Origin: an uncultured Candidatus Melainabacteria bacterium
GTDB lineage: Bacteria; Cyanobacteriota; Vampirovibrionia; Gastranaerophilales; Gastranaerophilaceae
Reading direction: 5' to 3'
Length of the DNA stretch: 41,269 nucleotides
Assembly: GCA_934747335.1 (NCBI GenBank)
Contig: CAKVGS010000016.1
Span: 1-41,269, forward strand
Of this stretch, positions 1 to 7,326 are shown piece after piece. The notes under the pieces are model-generated. The model had not been told where the DNA came from. It ran no database searches and saw only the letters and a list, made by a program, of their open reading frames with translations. Within the stretch, counting starts at the first letter, position 1, and each line of letters starts with the position of its first letter. Both the position numbers and the translations under genes were made by a program.

Positions 1-481
1 CCATATCACCGCTTGCAATAGAAGCAAGAGGATTTTTAGGAACAAAACCTAAAATAATATTTAACAAATTACCTTTTTGAGCTTCAATTGTAGCAGCTAC
101 TTGCGCTTGTATATCAGCTGCCGTGTCAATATTAATATAGTGAGCAGCACCCAAGCCCGGTTTTAACAATAATGCTAAAGAAGCACCGATTGTTACCGCA
201 ACTAAAGTGATAATACCGTAGTAAAATATCATCTTAGTCCCAAGTTTTCCAATTTGTTTACTGTCACCAACACTTGTAATACCAATTACGATTGCAGAAA
301 TTACAAGCGGAATTACTACCATTTGAATTAATCTGATAAATACTTGTCCGATAAAAGTAAGTGTAGTCATTAAAATTGGACTAGGTTCTCTATGAAGCCA
401 AATCCCAACAATTACACCAAGTACAAGTCCGGCAAAAATATGCCAATTTCGTTTAAGTCCGAGTCCAAGTGCAATTAGCAC
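1..481 (-). CDS. Dicarboxylate/amino acid:cation symporter, 5' part only (gene runs off the window)
   Basis: The first about 160 residues read as the N-terminus of a DAACS (GltP/DctA-type) sodium- or proton-coupled transporter of acidic amino acids or C4-dicarboxylates in the inner membrane. The conserved stretches MVVIPLVISAIVIGI, SVGDSKQIGKLG and FVPKNPLASIASGDM are visible. No in-frame ATG precedes the first membrane segment. The frame opens with GTG at 481, just after an in-frame TAA. An ATG at 501 has an ideal AGAGGA site but is in another frame and stops after 8 codons (see findings). Family assignment is firm; the start is uncertain. Confidence 0.85.
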   Translation of the reverse strand, partial: MLIALGLGLKRNWHIFAGLVLGVIVGIWLHREPSPILMTTLTFIGQVFIRLIQMVVIPLVISAIVIGITSVGDSKQIGKLGTKMIFYYGIITLVAVTIGASLALLLKPGLGAAHYINIDTAADIQAQVAATIEAQKGNLLNIILGFVPKNPLASIASGDM

Positions 482-586
482 CTGCATGTGAAATTTCATT
501 TAAAATCCTCTCATATACTTATATAACTCAATTATTTTACTATTTTTCAAGGAAATTGTAAAGTGTGAGTATACATTTATGTTTTG

Positions 587-1297
587 TTAATATTTCTTAT
601 CTATTAATGCGTCATGTGCCAAATTTTCAATAGTATCGTCTAACGGTTCAGGTTTTGAACCCAGTGCCAACTCAATTAAATAATCTGCAAATTGAGGGTT
701 TTTAGGTAAAAACGAGCCGTGCAAATATGTGCCGAATACATTCTTATATCTGGCACCTTCACTTTTATCCCGACCGTTGTTACCATGACCGACTACAACT
801 TGACCTATCGGTTCGGTGTTACCTTGCAAATAAGTTAATCCGCTGTGATTTTCAAACCCGACCAAAGTATTTGGCTCGACTAAATCGGTGTGAACAGTAA
901 CATTACCGATGAATCTTTTATCTCCTGCTACCGTATAAGCATCTAAAAGACTTATGCCTAAAAGTTTTTCTCCATTATGCGGTTGATAATAATGTCCCAT
1001 CAATTGATAACCGCCGCAAATTCCAAGAAAAACAGACATTCTGTCACGTTCTGCAGTCAAAAATTCTTTATGTTTTTGTAATTCCTTTGAAACTGCAATC
1101 TGCTGTAAATCTTGTCCACCGCCGATAAAATACATGTCGTGCTCGGAAATCTCATCATCAATATTAATTTCGTCGATTTCAATTTCAATTCCGCGCCATT
1201 CGCATCTTTTTTTGATAGCCAAAATATTACCGCCATCGCCGTAAATATTAAGTAATTTTGGATACAAATGCGCAAGTTTGATTTTCTTTTTCGGCAT
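587..1297 (-). CDS. gatD: Type 1 glutamine amidotransferase, GatD-like (lipid II isoglutaminyl synthase subunit)
   Basis: A 236-residue class I glutamine amidotransferase of the CobB/CobQ-like type. In the GatD family it supplies ammonia to MurT for amidating the D-Glu of peptidoglycan lipid II. The nucleophile Cys94 lies in GICGGYQ, and His193 lies in GTYLHGSFLPKNP, the GatD version of the catalytic His motif. The N-terminus LAHLYPKLLNIYGDGGNILAI is typical of GatD. Its ATG overlaps the recO stop by one base (TAATG), so it is translationally coupled at the end of a pilT-recO-gatD operon. The usual partner gene murT is not in the window. Another cobyric-acid-synthase-like role is possible but less likely at this length. 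Confidence 0.85.
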   Translation of the reverse strand: MPKKKIKLAHLYPKLLNIYGDGGNILAIKKRCEWRGIEIEIDEINIDDEISEHDMYFIGGGQDLQQIAVSKELQKHKEFLTAERDRMSVFLGICGGYQLMGHYYQPHNGEKLLGISLLDAYTVAGDKRFIGNVTVHTDLVEPNTLVGFENHSGLTYLQGNTEPIGQVVVGHGNNGRDKSEGARYKNVFGTYLHGSFLPKNPQFADYLIELALGSKPEPLDDTIENLAHDALIDKKY

Positions 1298-2064
1298 TAC
1301 ACACCTGCCATTTCTTTAATCAATTTAACGGATTTTTGGCGCTTATTTGTATGAGTTTTTATGTATTCATCCAATAAATCAAAGCAAACCTGACAAACTT
1401 TTTCTGTGGCTTTTCTGTCATATTCGCTTTCGTATTCAAAATCGAATTGAAGCATAGCTTGCAAGAAATCACGGATTTTGTTATGCATTTTGAGTTTTAC
1501 ACCCAAATGTTCGTTGCATTCTTTACAAATAATTCCGCCCATAGAAGATGAGAAATACATTTCTTCATCCAAAACTTGTTCACGGCAGCAAAGGCATGTA
1601 TCTAATTCAACACAAAAACCCATAATTAGAAGCATTTTCAGTTGAAATTTAATTGCAGCAAGCAGCATATCTTTTTTTTCTACCGAATTTGAAATTCTGT
1701 TCAAAGCTTTATAAAGAAGCTCATAAATTTCTTTAGAGGCGGATTCTGAGCCTTCGCCAAAATTCATAACCACTTCTGAAATATAAGAGGAGAACATAAG
1801 TTTGTCCATATCTTCTCTTGTTTTTCTAAAATGGTTTACTGTTTGTGCTTGAACAATTGTATCCATTGAACGACCTTTTAAAAGTTGTAAAGTATTAGCT
1901 ACAAGCAAGTCCATTCTTGCGCCAAGTTTGCTTTTAGGTTTCTTAATTCCTTTTGCAACTCCTTTTATGAGTCCGTTGTCTTTTGAATACATAACGATGA
2001 TTTTATCTGCATCATTTAAATTGTATGATTTTAAATTTATAGCTTCCGTAACGTAATTATTCAT
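1297..2064 (-). CDS. recO: DNA repair protein RecO
   Basis: A 255-residue RecO, which loads RecA on SSB-coated single-stranded DNA in the RecFOR pathway. The N-terminal OB fold (about 1-80) carries EAINLKSYNLNDADKIIVMYS and GLIKGVAKGIKKPKSKLGA. A C-terminal helical domain holds a four-cysteine zinc site (C157, C160, C180, C183), which is often present in RecO. The start overlaps the pilT end by 8 bases and the stop overlaps the gatD start, so the three genes are probably one transcript. Confidence 0.93.
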   Translation of the reverse strand: MNNYVTEAINLKSYNLNDADKIIVMYSKDNGLIKGVAKGIKKPKSKLGARMDLLVANTLQLLKGRSMDTIVQAQTVNHFRKTREDMDKLMFSSYISEVVMNFGEGSESASKEIYELLYKALNRISNSVEKKDMLLAAIKFQLKMLLIMGFCVELDTCLCCREQVLDEEMYFSSSMGGIICKECNEHLGVKLKMHNKIRDFLQAMLQFDFEYESEYDRKATEKVCQVCFDLLDEYIKTHTNKRQKSVKLIKEMAGV

Positions 2065-3154
2065 AATAAGCCTTAGTACCCTGATACACTCCCCTAAATA
2101 TTTTTTCTAATTCCGGTTCATCATTTGAATTGTTTAATGCTTCTTCTTGTGTAATACAACCTTTGTCAGTAAGAATTGCTAAAGACGTATTCATCGAAAT
2201 CATATTATCGACGGTGTTGTCACGTAACAATTCATAAATTTCGTCGGTATTATCTTTATTTATATAATCTTTGATAGTTGAAGTTACAACCATAATTTCA
2301 CATGCCGGAAATCTTTTTTGAGCCTGCTCTGAATACACAAGTTTTTGAGCAATCGTTGCACGTAAAGTTTCAGACAATTGTTTTCTAATTAAATATCTGT
2401 TAGATTCTTCAAACATATTTACGATACGGTTAATCGTTTGAACCGCATCATTTGTGTGAAGTGTTGAAAAAACCAAATGCCCAGTTTCAGAAGCTTTTAA
2501 TGCTGCTTCCATAGTTTCCTTATCACGAATTTCACCGATAAAAATAACGTCAGGGTCTTGTCTTAGAGCATATTTTATACCATCTGAAAAACTTTTGGTG
2601 TCAACTCCGACTTGACGTTGTGAAACAATACTTTTTTTGCAACCGAAAACGTATTCAATCGGATCTTCAATTGTTACAATGTGTCTTGAACTTGTCATGT
2701 TAATTTGATTTATTAAAGATGCGATTGTAGTTGACTTTCCGCTTCCTGTCGGGCCTGTAATAAGCACAATACCATTTTGATATTCAACAATAGAGCTTAA
2801 AATTTCAGGCAAAGCTAAGTCTTTTAATAGAGGAATAGTATAAGTAATATTTCTTATCACTAATGCCGGTTGACCGATTTGGCGATTGTAATTAACTCTA
2901 AAACGAGAACAGCCTTTTATTTCATACATAAAATCCACATCGCAAAGAGTCAATATTTCATCTCGGATTGCAGTCGGAGCGATTTCTAATATTGCACTAT
3001 CCAACTCTTCTTTTGAAAGAGGTGGCATATTCGTTTTTTTGATAAAACCGTTTTTTCTGATAAATGGCGGATGTCCAACTTTCAAATGTTCGTCAGAAGC
3101 TCCAGTTGCAACTGCACTTCTTAAAAATTGAATTATATTAAAATTCTCTCCCAT
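2057..3154 (-). CDS. pilT: Type IV pilus retraction ATPase PilT
   Basis: A hexameric cytoplasmic ATPase that depolymerises type IV pili to power twitching. With the start chosen here it has 365 residues and lacks the long N-terminal MshEN domain of PilB, so PilT fits best. Visible motifs are Walker A GPTGSGKST (134-142), the Asp-box region TIEDPIEYVF, Walker B VIFIGEIRD (203-211) and the His box ETGHLVFSTLHTND. The N-terminus GASDEHLKVGHPPFIRKNG is the PilT PAS-like start. ATG at 3154 is chosen because AGGAG (3162-3166) lies 7 bases upstream; the frame stays open to 3226 without a site. It heads the pilT-recO-gatD operon and makes a pilus system likely, matching the prepilin-like adhesin at 29104. 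Confidence 0.92.
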   Translation of the reverse strand: MGENFNIIQFLRSAVATGASDEHLKVGHPPFIRKNGFIKKTNMPPLSKEELDSAILEIAPTAIRDEILTLCDVDFMYEIKGCSRFRVNYNRQIGQPALVIRNITYTIPLLKDLALPEILSSIVEYQNGIVLITGPTGSGKSTTIASLINQINMTSSRHIVTIEDPIEYVFGCKKSIVSQRQVGVDTKSFSDGIKYALRQDPDVIFIGEIRDKETMEAALKASETGHLVFSTLHTNDAVQTINRIVNMFEESNRYLIRKQLSETLRATIAQKLVYSEQAQKRFPACEIMVVTSTIKDYINKDNTDEIYELLRDNTVDNMISMNTSLAILTDKGCITQEEALNNSNDEPELEKIFRGVYQGTKAYYE

Positions 3155-3220
3155 GCACATTCTCCTCATATTTATCGTATCATTAGTGATTTTTTTTGAC
3201 AAGAATTGTAACAAAAAAAG

Positions 3221-3249
3221 TTGCACAAAAATATCAGATTACATATAAT
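3221..3249 (+). promoter_or_regulatory. Sigma-70-type promoter for the ABC permease gene
   Basis: TTGCAC (3221-3226), 17 bases, then TATAAT (3244-3249). The ATG follows 9 bases after the -10 box with no Shine-Dalgarno site, so the mRNA is leaderless or nearly so. The promoter sits inside the out-of-frame upstream extension of pilT on the other strand. Confidence 0.7.
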
Positions 3250-3258
3250 CTATTTTAT

Positions 3259-4089
3259 ATGGAAAAGAAGGGGCTATTATTTATACTTCCGGCATTGGTT
3301 GGAACATTTCTGTTTATTATAATTCCTATTTTTTGTTCTTTCGGTTTAAGTTTTACGGAATGGGATTTGCTTAATGAGATTAATTTTGTCGGATTAAGTA
3401 ATTATAAGAGCATCTTAATACAATCCGAATTTTTGCAAATTCTTGTAAATACGTTAGTTTATGCGGTTTCAACTACTGTTTTTGCCGTAATAATTCCACT
3501 ACTGATTGCCGCAATAATTAACAGCAGTATAAAAGGCAGTGAAATCTTTAAAACGCTCTATTTCTTACCTTTTATTACACCTGCGGTTGTAATTGCAATT
3601 GTTTGGGCGTGGATATTTGACCCTAATATCGGACTTGTTAATACCATGCTAAAAACGCATTATGCTTGGTTATTCAGCACAAAACTCGCAATGCCTGCTT
3701 TGATATTTGTATCGGTATGGAAACTTATAGGTTACAATGTCGTTTTGTTTTTAACGGGTTTTTCTACGATTGATAAAACAGTTTATGAAGCTTCAAAAAT
3801 TGATGGAGCAACTGCTCGTCAGACTTTTTTTGATATAACGGTTCCATTATTAAAACCGACCATTTTTTTTGTTACAACAGTGACTGCAATTTCTTCGTTT
3901 CAGATTTTTGATTTAATTTATGTTATGACACAAGGCGGACCGAATGACTCTACTAATGTAATAGTGTATTCGATTTACAAATATGCATTTGAATATTTTG
4001 ATATTGGAAAGTCTTGTGCTTTAGCATATATTTTGTTTGCAATTATTTTTATATTAGCATTAATCCAACGAAAAGTTTGTCGACAATAG
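3259..4089 (+). CDS. Sugar ABC transporter permease (MalF/UgpA-like)
   Basis: A 276-residue inner-membrane permease with about six hydrophobic segments. The N-terminus is LFILPALVGTFLFIIIPI. The EAA loop that contacts the ATPase is seen in EASKIDGATARQTFFDITVP, followed by QIFDLIYVMTQGGP, typical of the carbohydrate uptake transporter-1 permeases. No binding protein, second permease or ATPase gene lies beside it, so it is an orphan within this window. Start at 3259 because the protein homology begins there and the -10 box lies just upstream; the longer open frame from 3196 would precede the promoter. Confidence 0.85.
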   Translation: MEKKGLLFILPALVGTFLFIIIPIFCSFGLSFTEWDLLNEINFVGLSNYKSILIQSEFLQILVNTLVYAVSTTVFAVIIPLLIAAIINSSIKGSEIFKTLYFLPFITPAVVIAIVWAWIFDPNIGLVNTMLKTHYAWLFSTKLAMPALIFVSVWKLIGYNVVLFLTGFSTIDKTVYEASKIDGATARQTFFDITVPLLKPTIFFVTTVTAISSFQIFDLIYVMTQGGPNDSTNVIVYSIYKYAFEYFDIGKSCALAYILFAIIFILALIQRKVCRQ

Positions 4090-4108
4090 TTTTATTTTTT
4101 TTTATAAT
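4080..4108 (+). promoter_or_regulatory. Promoter for spmA embedded in the end of the permease gene
   Basis: TCGACA (4080-4085), 17 bases, TATAAT (4103-4108). The spmA ATG begins 6 bases after the -10 box and has no Shine-Dalgarno site. The -35 box lies across the permease stop codon. Confidence 0.65.
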
Positions 4109-4114
4109 AATCCT

Positions 4115-4699
4115 ATGAATTATATATTTTTCGCATTAATAGCAATATCAATAATAGTAGGGATATTTAACAACACATTGAACGAAGTTGTTAATGCCAT
4201 GCTTTCAGCCTGCAATACTGCCGTTAAAATTTCATTTTCTTTAATCGGAATAATGGCTTTTTGGCTCGGTATAATGCGAATTGCAGAAAAGTCAGGCTTG
4301 GTTCAGGTTTTATCAAAACTACTAAATCCTATTGCTAAAATATTGTTTAAAGATGTAAAAAAGGATAGTCCCGTAGTCGGAGATATTACCATGAGTGTTG
4401 CAGCCAATGCGCTTGGTTTGACCAATGCCGCAACCCCAATCGGACTAAAGGTAATGAAAGAACTTCAGGAAGATAACAAAAACAAAGACACTGCAACTGA
4501 CAGTATGTGTATGTTTTTAGGAATGAATACCGCAGGGTTTCAAATTATTCCAGCAACTGTAATTGCGGTTCTTGTCGGAGTAGGAGCAAAAAATCCATCT
4601 GAAATAATTTTACCAACCCTTATTGTAACAACAATATCTTTCTTGGTCGCAATAATTACGGCATTAATTTTTAGAAACATTTGGAGGGAACATGATTGA
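4115..4699 (+). CDS. spmA: Spore maturation protein A-like membrane protein (Gate/nucleoside-recognition domain)
   Basis: A 194-residue membrane protein of the SpmA family (Gate domain). In Bacillus, SpmA and SpmB act in spore core dehydration; homologues in non-sporulating bacteria have no settled role. Typical parts are AFWLGIMRIAEKSGLVQVL, DSPVVGDITMSVAANALGLTNAATPIGLKVM and MFLGMNTAGFQIIPATVIAVL. It overlaps spmB by 8 bases. No Shine-Dalgarno site: the ATG lies 6 bases after TATAAT. No other sporulation gene is seen in the window, so the name should not be read as evidence for spores. Confidence 0.9.
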   Translation: MNYIFFALIAISIIVGIFNNTLNEVVNAMLSACNTAVKISFSLIGIMAFWLGIMRIAEKSGLVQVLSKLLNPIAKILFKDVKKDSPVVGDITMSVAANALGLTNAATPIGLKVMKELQEDNKNKDTATDSMCMFLGMNTAGFQIIPATVIAVLVGVGAKNPSEIILPTLIVTTISFLVAIITALIFRNIWREHD

Positions 4700-5210
4700 A
4701 AAAATATCTTTGTATATCCTTCCAATTATGATATTAGCAATTTTATGTGCAGGATTAATTAAAAAAGTTCCTGTATATGAAGAGTTTGTAGAAGGCGCAA
4801 AAGACGGTTTTAAAGTTTCTGTTTCAATAATTCCTTACCTTGTGGCAATAATGGTTGGAGTTTCAATGTTTAAAGCCTGCGGAGCAATGGATTTGATTAA
4901 AAACTTTGTCGGTGGCTTTATTCCTGCCGATATTGTTCCGATTATGCTTACAAGGTCATTATCAGGCTCTGCAACTTTGGGATTATTTTCTGACATTGCA
5001 AATAATTTCGGTCCTGATGCTTATATAACAAAACTTGCTGCGGTTATGGTCGGAAGTTCTGAAACAACTTTTTATGTTCTTGCTGTTTATTTTGGCTCTA
5101 TTGGAATTAAAAAATTTCGTTACGCATTGTTAACGGGAATTATTGCTGATATTACAGGTATTGTACTAGCAATTTTGGTTTCACGTCTGTTCTTTCTTGC
5201 CAACATCTAG
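4692..5210 (+). CDS. spmB: Spore maturation protein B-like membrane protein
   Basis: A 172-residue SpmB-family partner of the preceding gene, with the hallmarks VPVYEEFVEGAKDGFKVSV, LTRSLSGSATLGLF and VMVGSSETTFYVLAVYFGSIGIKK. About five hydrophobic segments. Translation is probably coupled to spmA: GGAGG lies just before its ATG inside the spmA end. Its last 59 bases overlap the end of the convergent zinc-ribbon gene. Confidence 0.9.
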   Translation: MIEKISLYILPIMILAILCAGLIKKVPVYEEFVEGAKDGFKVSVSIIPYLVAIMVGVSMFKACGAMDLIKNFVGGFIPADIVPIMLTRSLSGSATLGLFSDIANNFGPDAYITKLAAVMVGSSETTFYVLAVYFGSIGIKKFRYALLTGIIADITGIVLAILVSRLFFLANI

Positions 5211-5523
5211 TCGTAGAGCAGATATTTTCTTTGTTTTCAACAACTTGTTTTACTAAAGCCGCAAATCTGATATCAACAAAGTTGATTTCATCCAACTTTT
5301 CAACTTTATATTCACTACTTCCGCAATTGTAGCAATAATGAAGCTGTGGAACTATTTCACCTTTCTTGCTCATAGCTTTAAGCTTAACTCCGCAGCATGC
5401 ACATCGTGTAATGTACCACTCATTTTTAATTAATTTCCCGCAATCAGGACAATACGCTTGGTCTTTATCAGGTGTAACGTGATCGTGTGAACATTTGTGT
5501 GTAAATAAATTTGTTATAAACAT
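5152..5523 (-). CDS. Small zinc-ribbon protein of unknown function
   Basis: A 123-residue protein with three cysteine pairs, CPDC (25-28), CACC (41-44) and CYNC (about 64-67), plus an early Cys/His group at 11-15. It probably binds one or two zinc ions in a rubredoxin- or ribbon-like fold. I do not recognise the family. The start has a good site (GAGGTAG, about 8 bases before ATG). The C-terminal about 20 residues lie antisense inside spmB and look unconserved, so that tail may be an extension by read-through into the neighbour. Confidence 0.65.
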   Translation of the reverse strand: MFITNLFTHKCSHDHVTPDKDQAYCPDCGKLIKNEWYITRCACCGVKLKAMSKKGEIVPQLHYCYNCGSSEYKVEKLDEINFVDIRFAALVKQVVENKENICSTTRCWQERTDVKPKLLVQYL

Positions 5524-5610
5524 TTAAACTACCTCGCTAACAGTTATTTAATATTATTTTTAAGAAAGGCAATTTAGATGTTAAGTTTTGTAACAATTTA
5601 CTCTTTTGAT

Positions 5611-5641
5611 AACAATTATTAAAAATAAAAATACTTCATAT
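5611..5641 (+). promoter_or_regulatory. Promoter of the conserved GGCAATTTTT-type class (variant)
   Basis: AACAATTATTA (5611-5621), 13 bases, TTCATAT (5635-5641). It has the same spacing as the blocks at 7830 and 24329 and shares AAATACTTYATAT around the -10 region. No gene follows on this strand; a terminator lies about 65 bases on. Confidence 0.5.
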
Positions 5642-5647
5642 ATATAA

Positions 5648-5731
5648 GGATATTAAATACACAATTAATATTTATATACTACACTTCACACAATTAAGTT
5701 TTTAGAGTCGTTACAGACTCTTTTTTTTTTG
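5648..5731 (+). ncRNA. Candidate small RNA, about 80 nt
   Basis: The stretch lies between a promoter-like block (5611-5641) and a Rho-independent terminator (5704-5730) on the same strand. It contains no ATG-started frame with a ribosome site. The gap 5524-5778 otherwise holds only the upstream region of the zinc-ribbon gene. The existence of a transcript is inferred from promoter plus terminator; no known RNA family is recognised. Confidence 0.4.
5704..5730 (+). terminator. Rho-independent terminator
   Basis: AGAGTC (5704-5709) pairs with GACTCT (5716-5721), followed by a run of ten T. It would end the candidate small RNA. Confidence 0.7.
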
Positions 5732-5733
5732 CT

Positions 5734-5769
5734 AAAAAAGCGGCGCGTCTGATGATGCGCCGCTTTTTT
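5734..5769. terminator. Bidirectional terminator after the PfkB gene
   Basis: AAAAAAGCGGCGC (5734-5746) pairs with GCGCCGCTTTTTT (5757-5769). It has T runs on both strands and ends the minus-strand kinase gene. Confidence 0.85.
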
Positions 5770-5778
5770 ATAAATATA

Positions 5779-6822
5779 TTAACCTTCTAAATATGTATAA
5801 TCAGGATTTGATTGCAATTTAGCTTCAATTTGTTCAAATGTAGCTAAACCTTCAGTTGCGCCGAATTCTGAAACAACGCAAGAAGAGTTTACTGACGCGT
5901 ACATCAAAGATAAACCAACATTTAGTTTTGTTCTTTCTAAAGCTGCGCAGAATGTTGAAGCAAATGCATCTCCTGCACCTAGAGTTGAAACAACAGGGGA
6001 AGGGAAAACAGGGCAGAAATAGAACTTTTGTCCGTCATAAGCATAAGCGCCCTTTCCGCCGTCCGTGATAACAATTATTTGATAATCCATGACTTTCATT
6101 GTGGTAAGCATCTTTTTAACATCTCTATGAATAAGTTCATGTGAGAATTTTTCGGTTTTAGTGTCAGGTCTAACCTGAATTCCGGTTGTCATGGTTGCTT
6201 CTTCTTTATTCATAACAACAATGTGTGCTGATTTAAGAATTGTTTTTATGTGTTCAAAGCCACGCTTAATACTTGTCGTGCCTGCATTAAAACAGATTCT
6301 TGTACCTTGTTGGTGTGCATATTCAACAATCGGTTCAAGAACTTTATTTGATTCTCCGTTTAGAGGAGCAACGTAAATTAAATCAGCGTCCTTGATTGCA
6401 TCATAATTAATTTCGTCTTCTCTGATTTCAGCGTTCGCACCTCTGTGTGCCAAAACGGTTCTATCGCCTTGGAAACTTACCAAGATAATTGAAAAACCTG
6501 TTGAAGTGTCTTCTTTTTGGATAATATTATTCAATTTTACTCCACGAGGTTTGAATGAATCCAAAATACCTTCAGAATAAATATCTTTACCTATTTTAAA
6601 AATGGCAGTAGTATCAAAGCCTAAATTATCAAAATTGCAAGCTGTATTTACGCCGCCACCGCCTACATTTGATGAAAATGTAGTAATATCAATTTTAGAA
6701 CCGTAAGGATAACTCATAAAATCCGAATTCTTGTTTTTAGAACATACTGAAACTATATTAGCGTCATCACATTCAACGAATACGTCCATTGTTGCGCTAC
6801 CTATTGTTAAAACCTTTGTCAT
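5779..6822 (-). CDS. PfkB-family carbohydrate (ribokinase-like) kinase
   Basis: A 347-residue kinase of the ribokinase/PfkB fold that phosphorylates a sugar or nucleoside hydroxyl with ATP. The N-terminal motif VGGGGVNTACNFDNLG (about 53-68) and C-terminal STLGAGDAFASTF, with catalytic Asp285 and an anion-hole GAG, are both present. DGGKGAYAY is also typical. The substrate cannot be fixed from sequence; adenosine- or fructose-type kinases are options. SD GGAGGA lies 6 bases before ATG. It diverges from the small gene at 6904 and shares the 81-base intergenic region. Confidence 0.85.
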   Translation of the reverse strand: MTKVLTIGSATMDVFVECDDANIVSVCSKNKNSDFMSYPYGSKIDITTFSSNVGGGGVNTACNFDNLGFDTTAIFKIGKDIYSEGILDSFKPRGVKLNNIIQKEDTSTGFSIILVSFQGDRTVLAHRGANAEIREDEINYDAIKDADLIYVAPLNGESNKVLEPIVEYAHQQGTRICFNAGTTSIKRGFEHIKTILKSAHIVVMNKEEATMTTGIQVRPDTKTEKFSHELIHRDVKKMLTTMKVMDYQIIVITDGGKGAYAYDGQKFYFCPVFPSPVVSTLGAGDAFASTFCAALERTKLNVGLSLMYASVNSSCVVSEFGATEGLATFEQIEAKLQSNPDYTYLEG

Positions 6823-6903
6823 AATCTTCCTCCATATATTATTATTTTAGTACAAATAGCAAAAAATATATTTATGAGTTTTAATATTATATAGGAGGTA
6901 TAA

Positions 6904-7287
6904 ATGAATATTGATAATAATGTTTCTTTTCAAGGTAAAAGAGAAATTATGTATGGCTTGAATAAAGCATCGAAAGCTGCAAAGGATGCTCAAGTAGACA
7001 GGTTATTGTCTTGTGGTCCGCATAGAGTTAATAGAGCGGGTGATGCTAAAAAGAATGTTGCAGTCATGAATGCATATTTAGATATGGCAATTAATGATAG
7101 TGAGTTTAAAAATGTAATCGGAACAATTACTAAAGATGATGATACAAAGAAGATTGCAGAAAATTTAAAATATTTGGATGCAATATGTTTATTTAAACAT
7201 GCTATTACCGATAATATTGCAAAAATTTATGGTGATGCAAAAGCGATTGATTTAAGTAAATTTTGGCAAGTATTAACAAAAAAATAA
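6904..7287 (+). CDS. Small lineage-type protein with N-terminal VSFQGKR motif
   Basis: A 127-residue, mostly helical, basic protein with no signal peptide and no recognised family. Its N-terminus MNIDNNVSFQGKR carries an aromatic-glycine motif after a short polar run. Related starts occur at 10380 (QPTFGK) and 27035 (KPSFGH). A strong GGAGG lies 7 bases before ATG. It ends in a perfect bidirectional terminator. Function unknown. Confidence 0.75.
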   Translation: MNIDNNVSFQGKREIMYGLNKASKAAKDAQVDRLLSCGPHRVNRAGDAKKNVAVMNAYLDMAINDSEFKNVIGTITKDDDTKKIAENLKYLDAICLFKHAITDNIAKIYGDAKAIDLSKFWQVLTKK

Positions 7288-7326
7288 CAACAAAAAAGCG
7301 AAGATTTTATCTTCGCTTTTTTGTTG
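7288..7326. terminator. Bidirectional terminator between convergent genes
   Basis: An 18-base perfect stem (7288-7305 with 7309-7326) around AGCGAAGAT, with a three-base loop and A/T tracts at both sides. It fills the gap between two convergent genes exactly. Confidence 0.9.
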
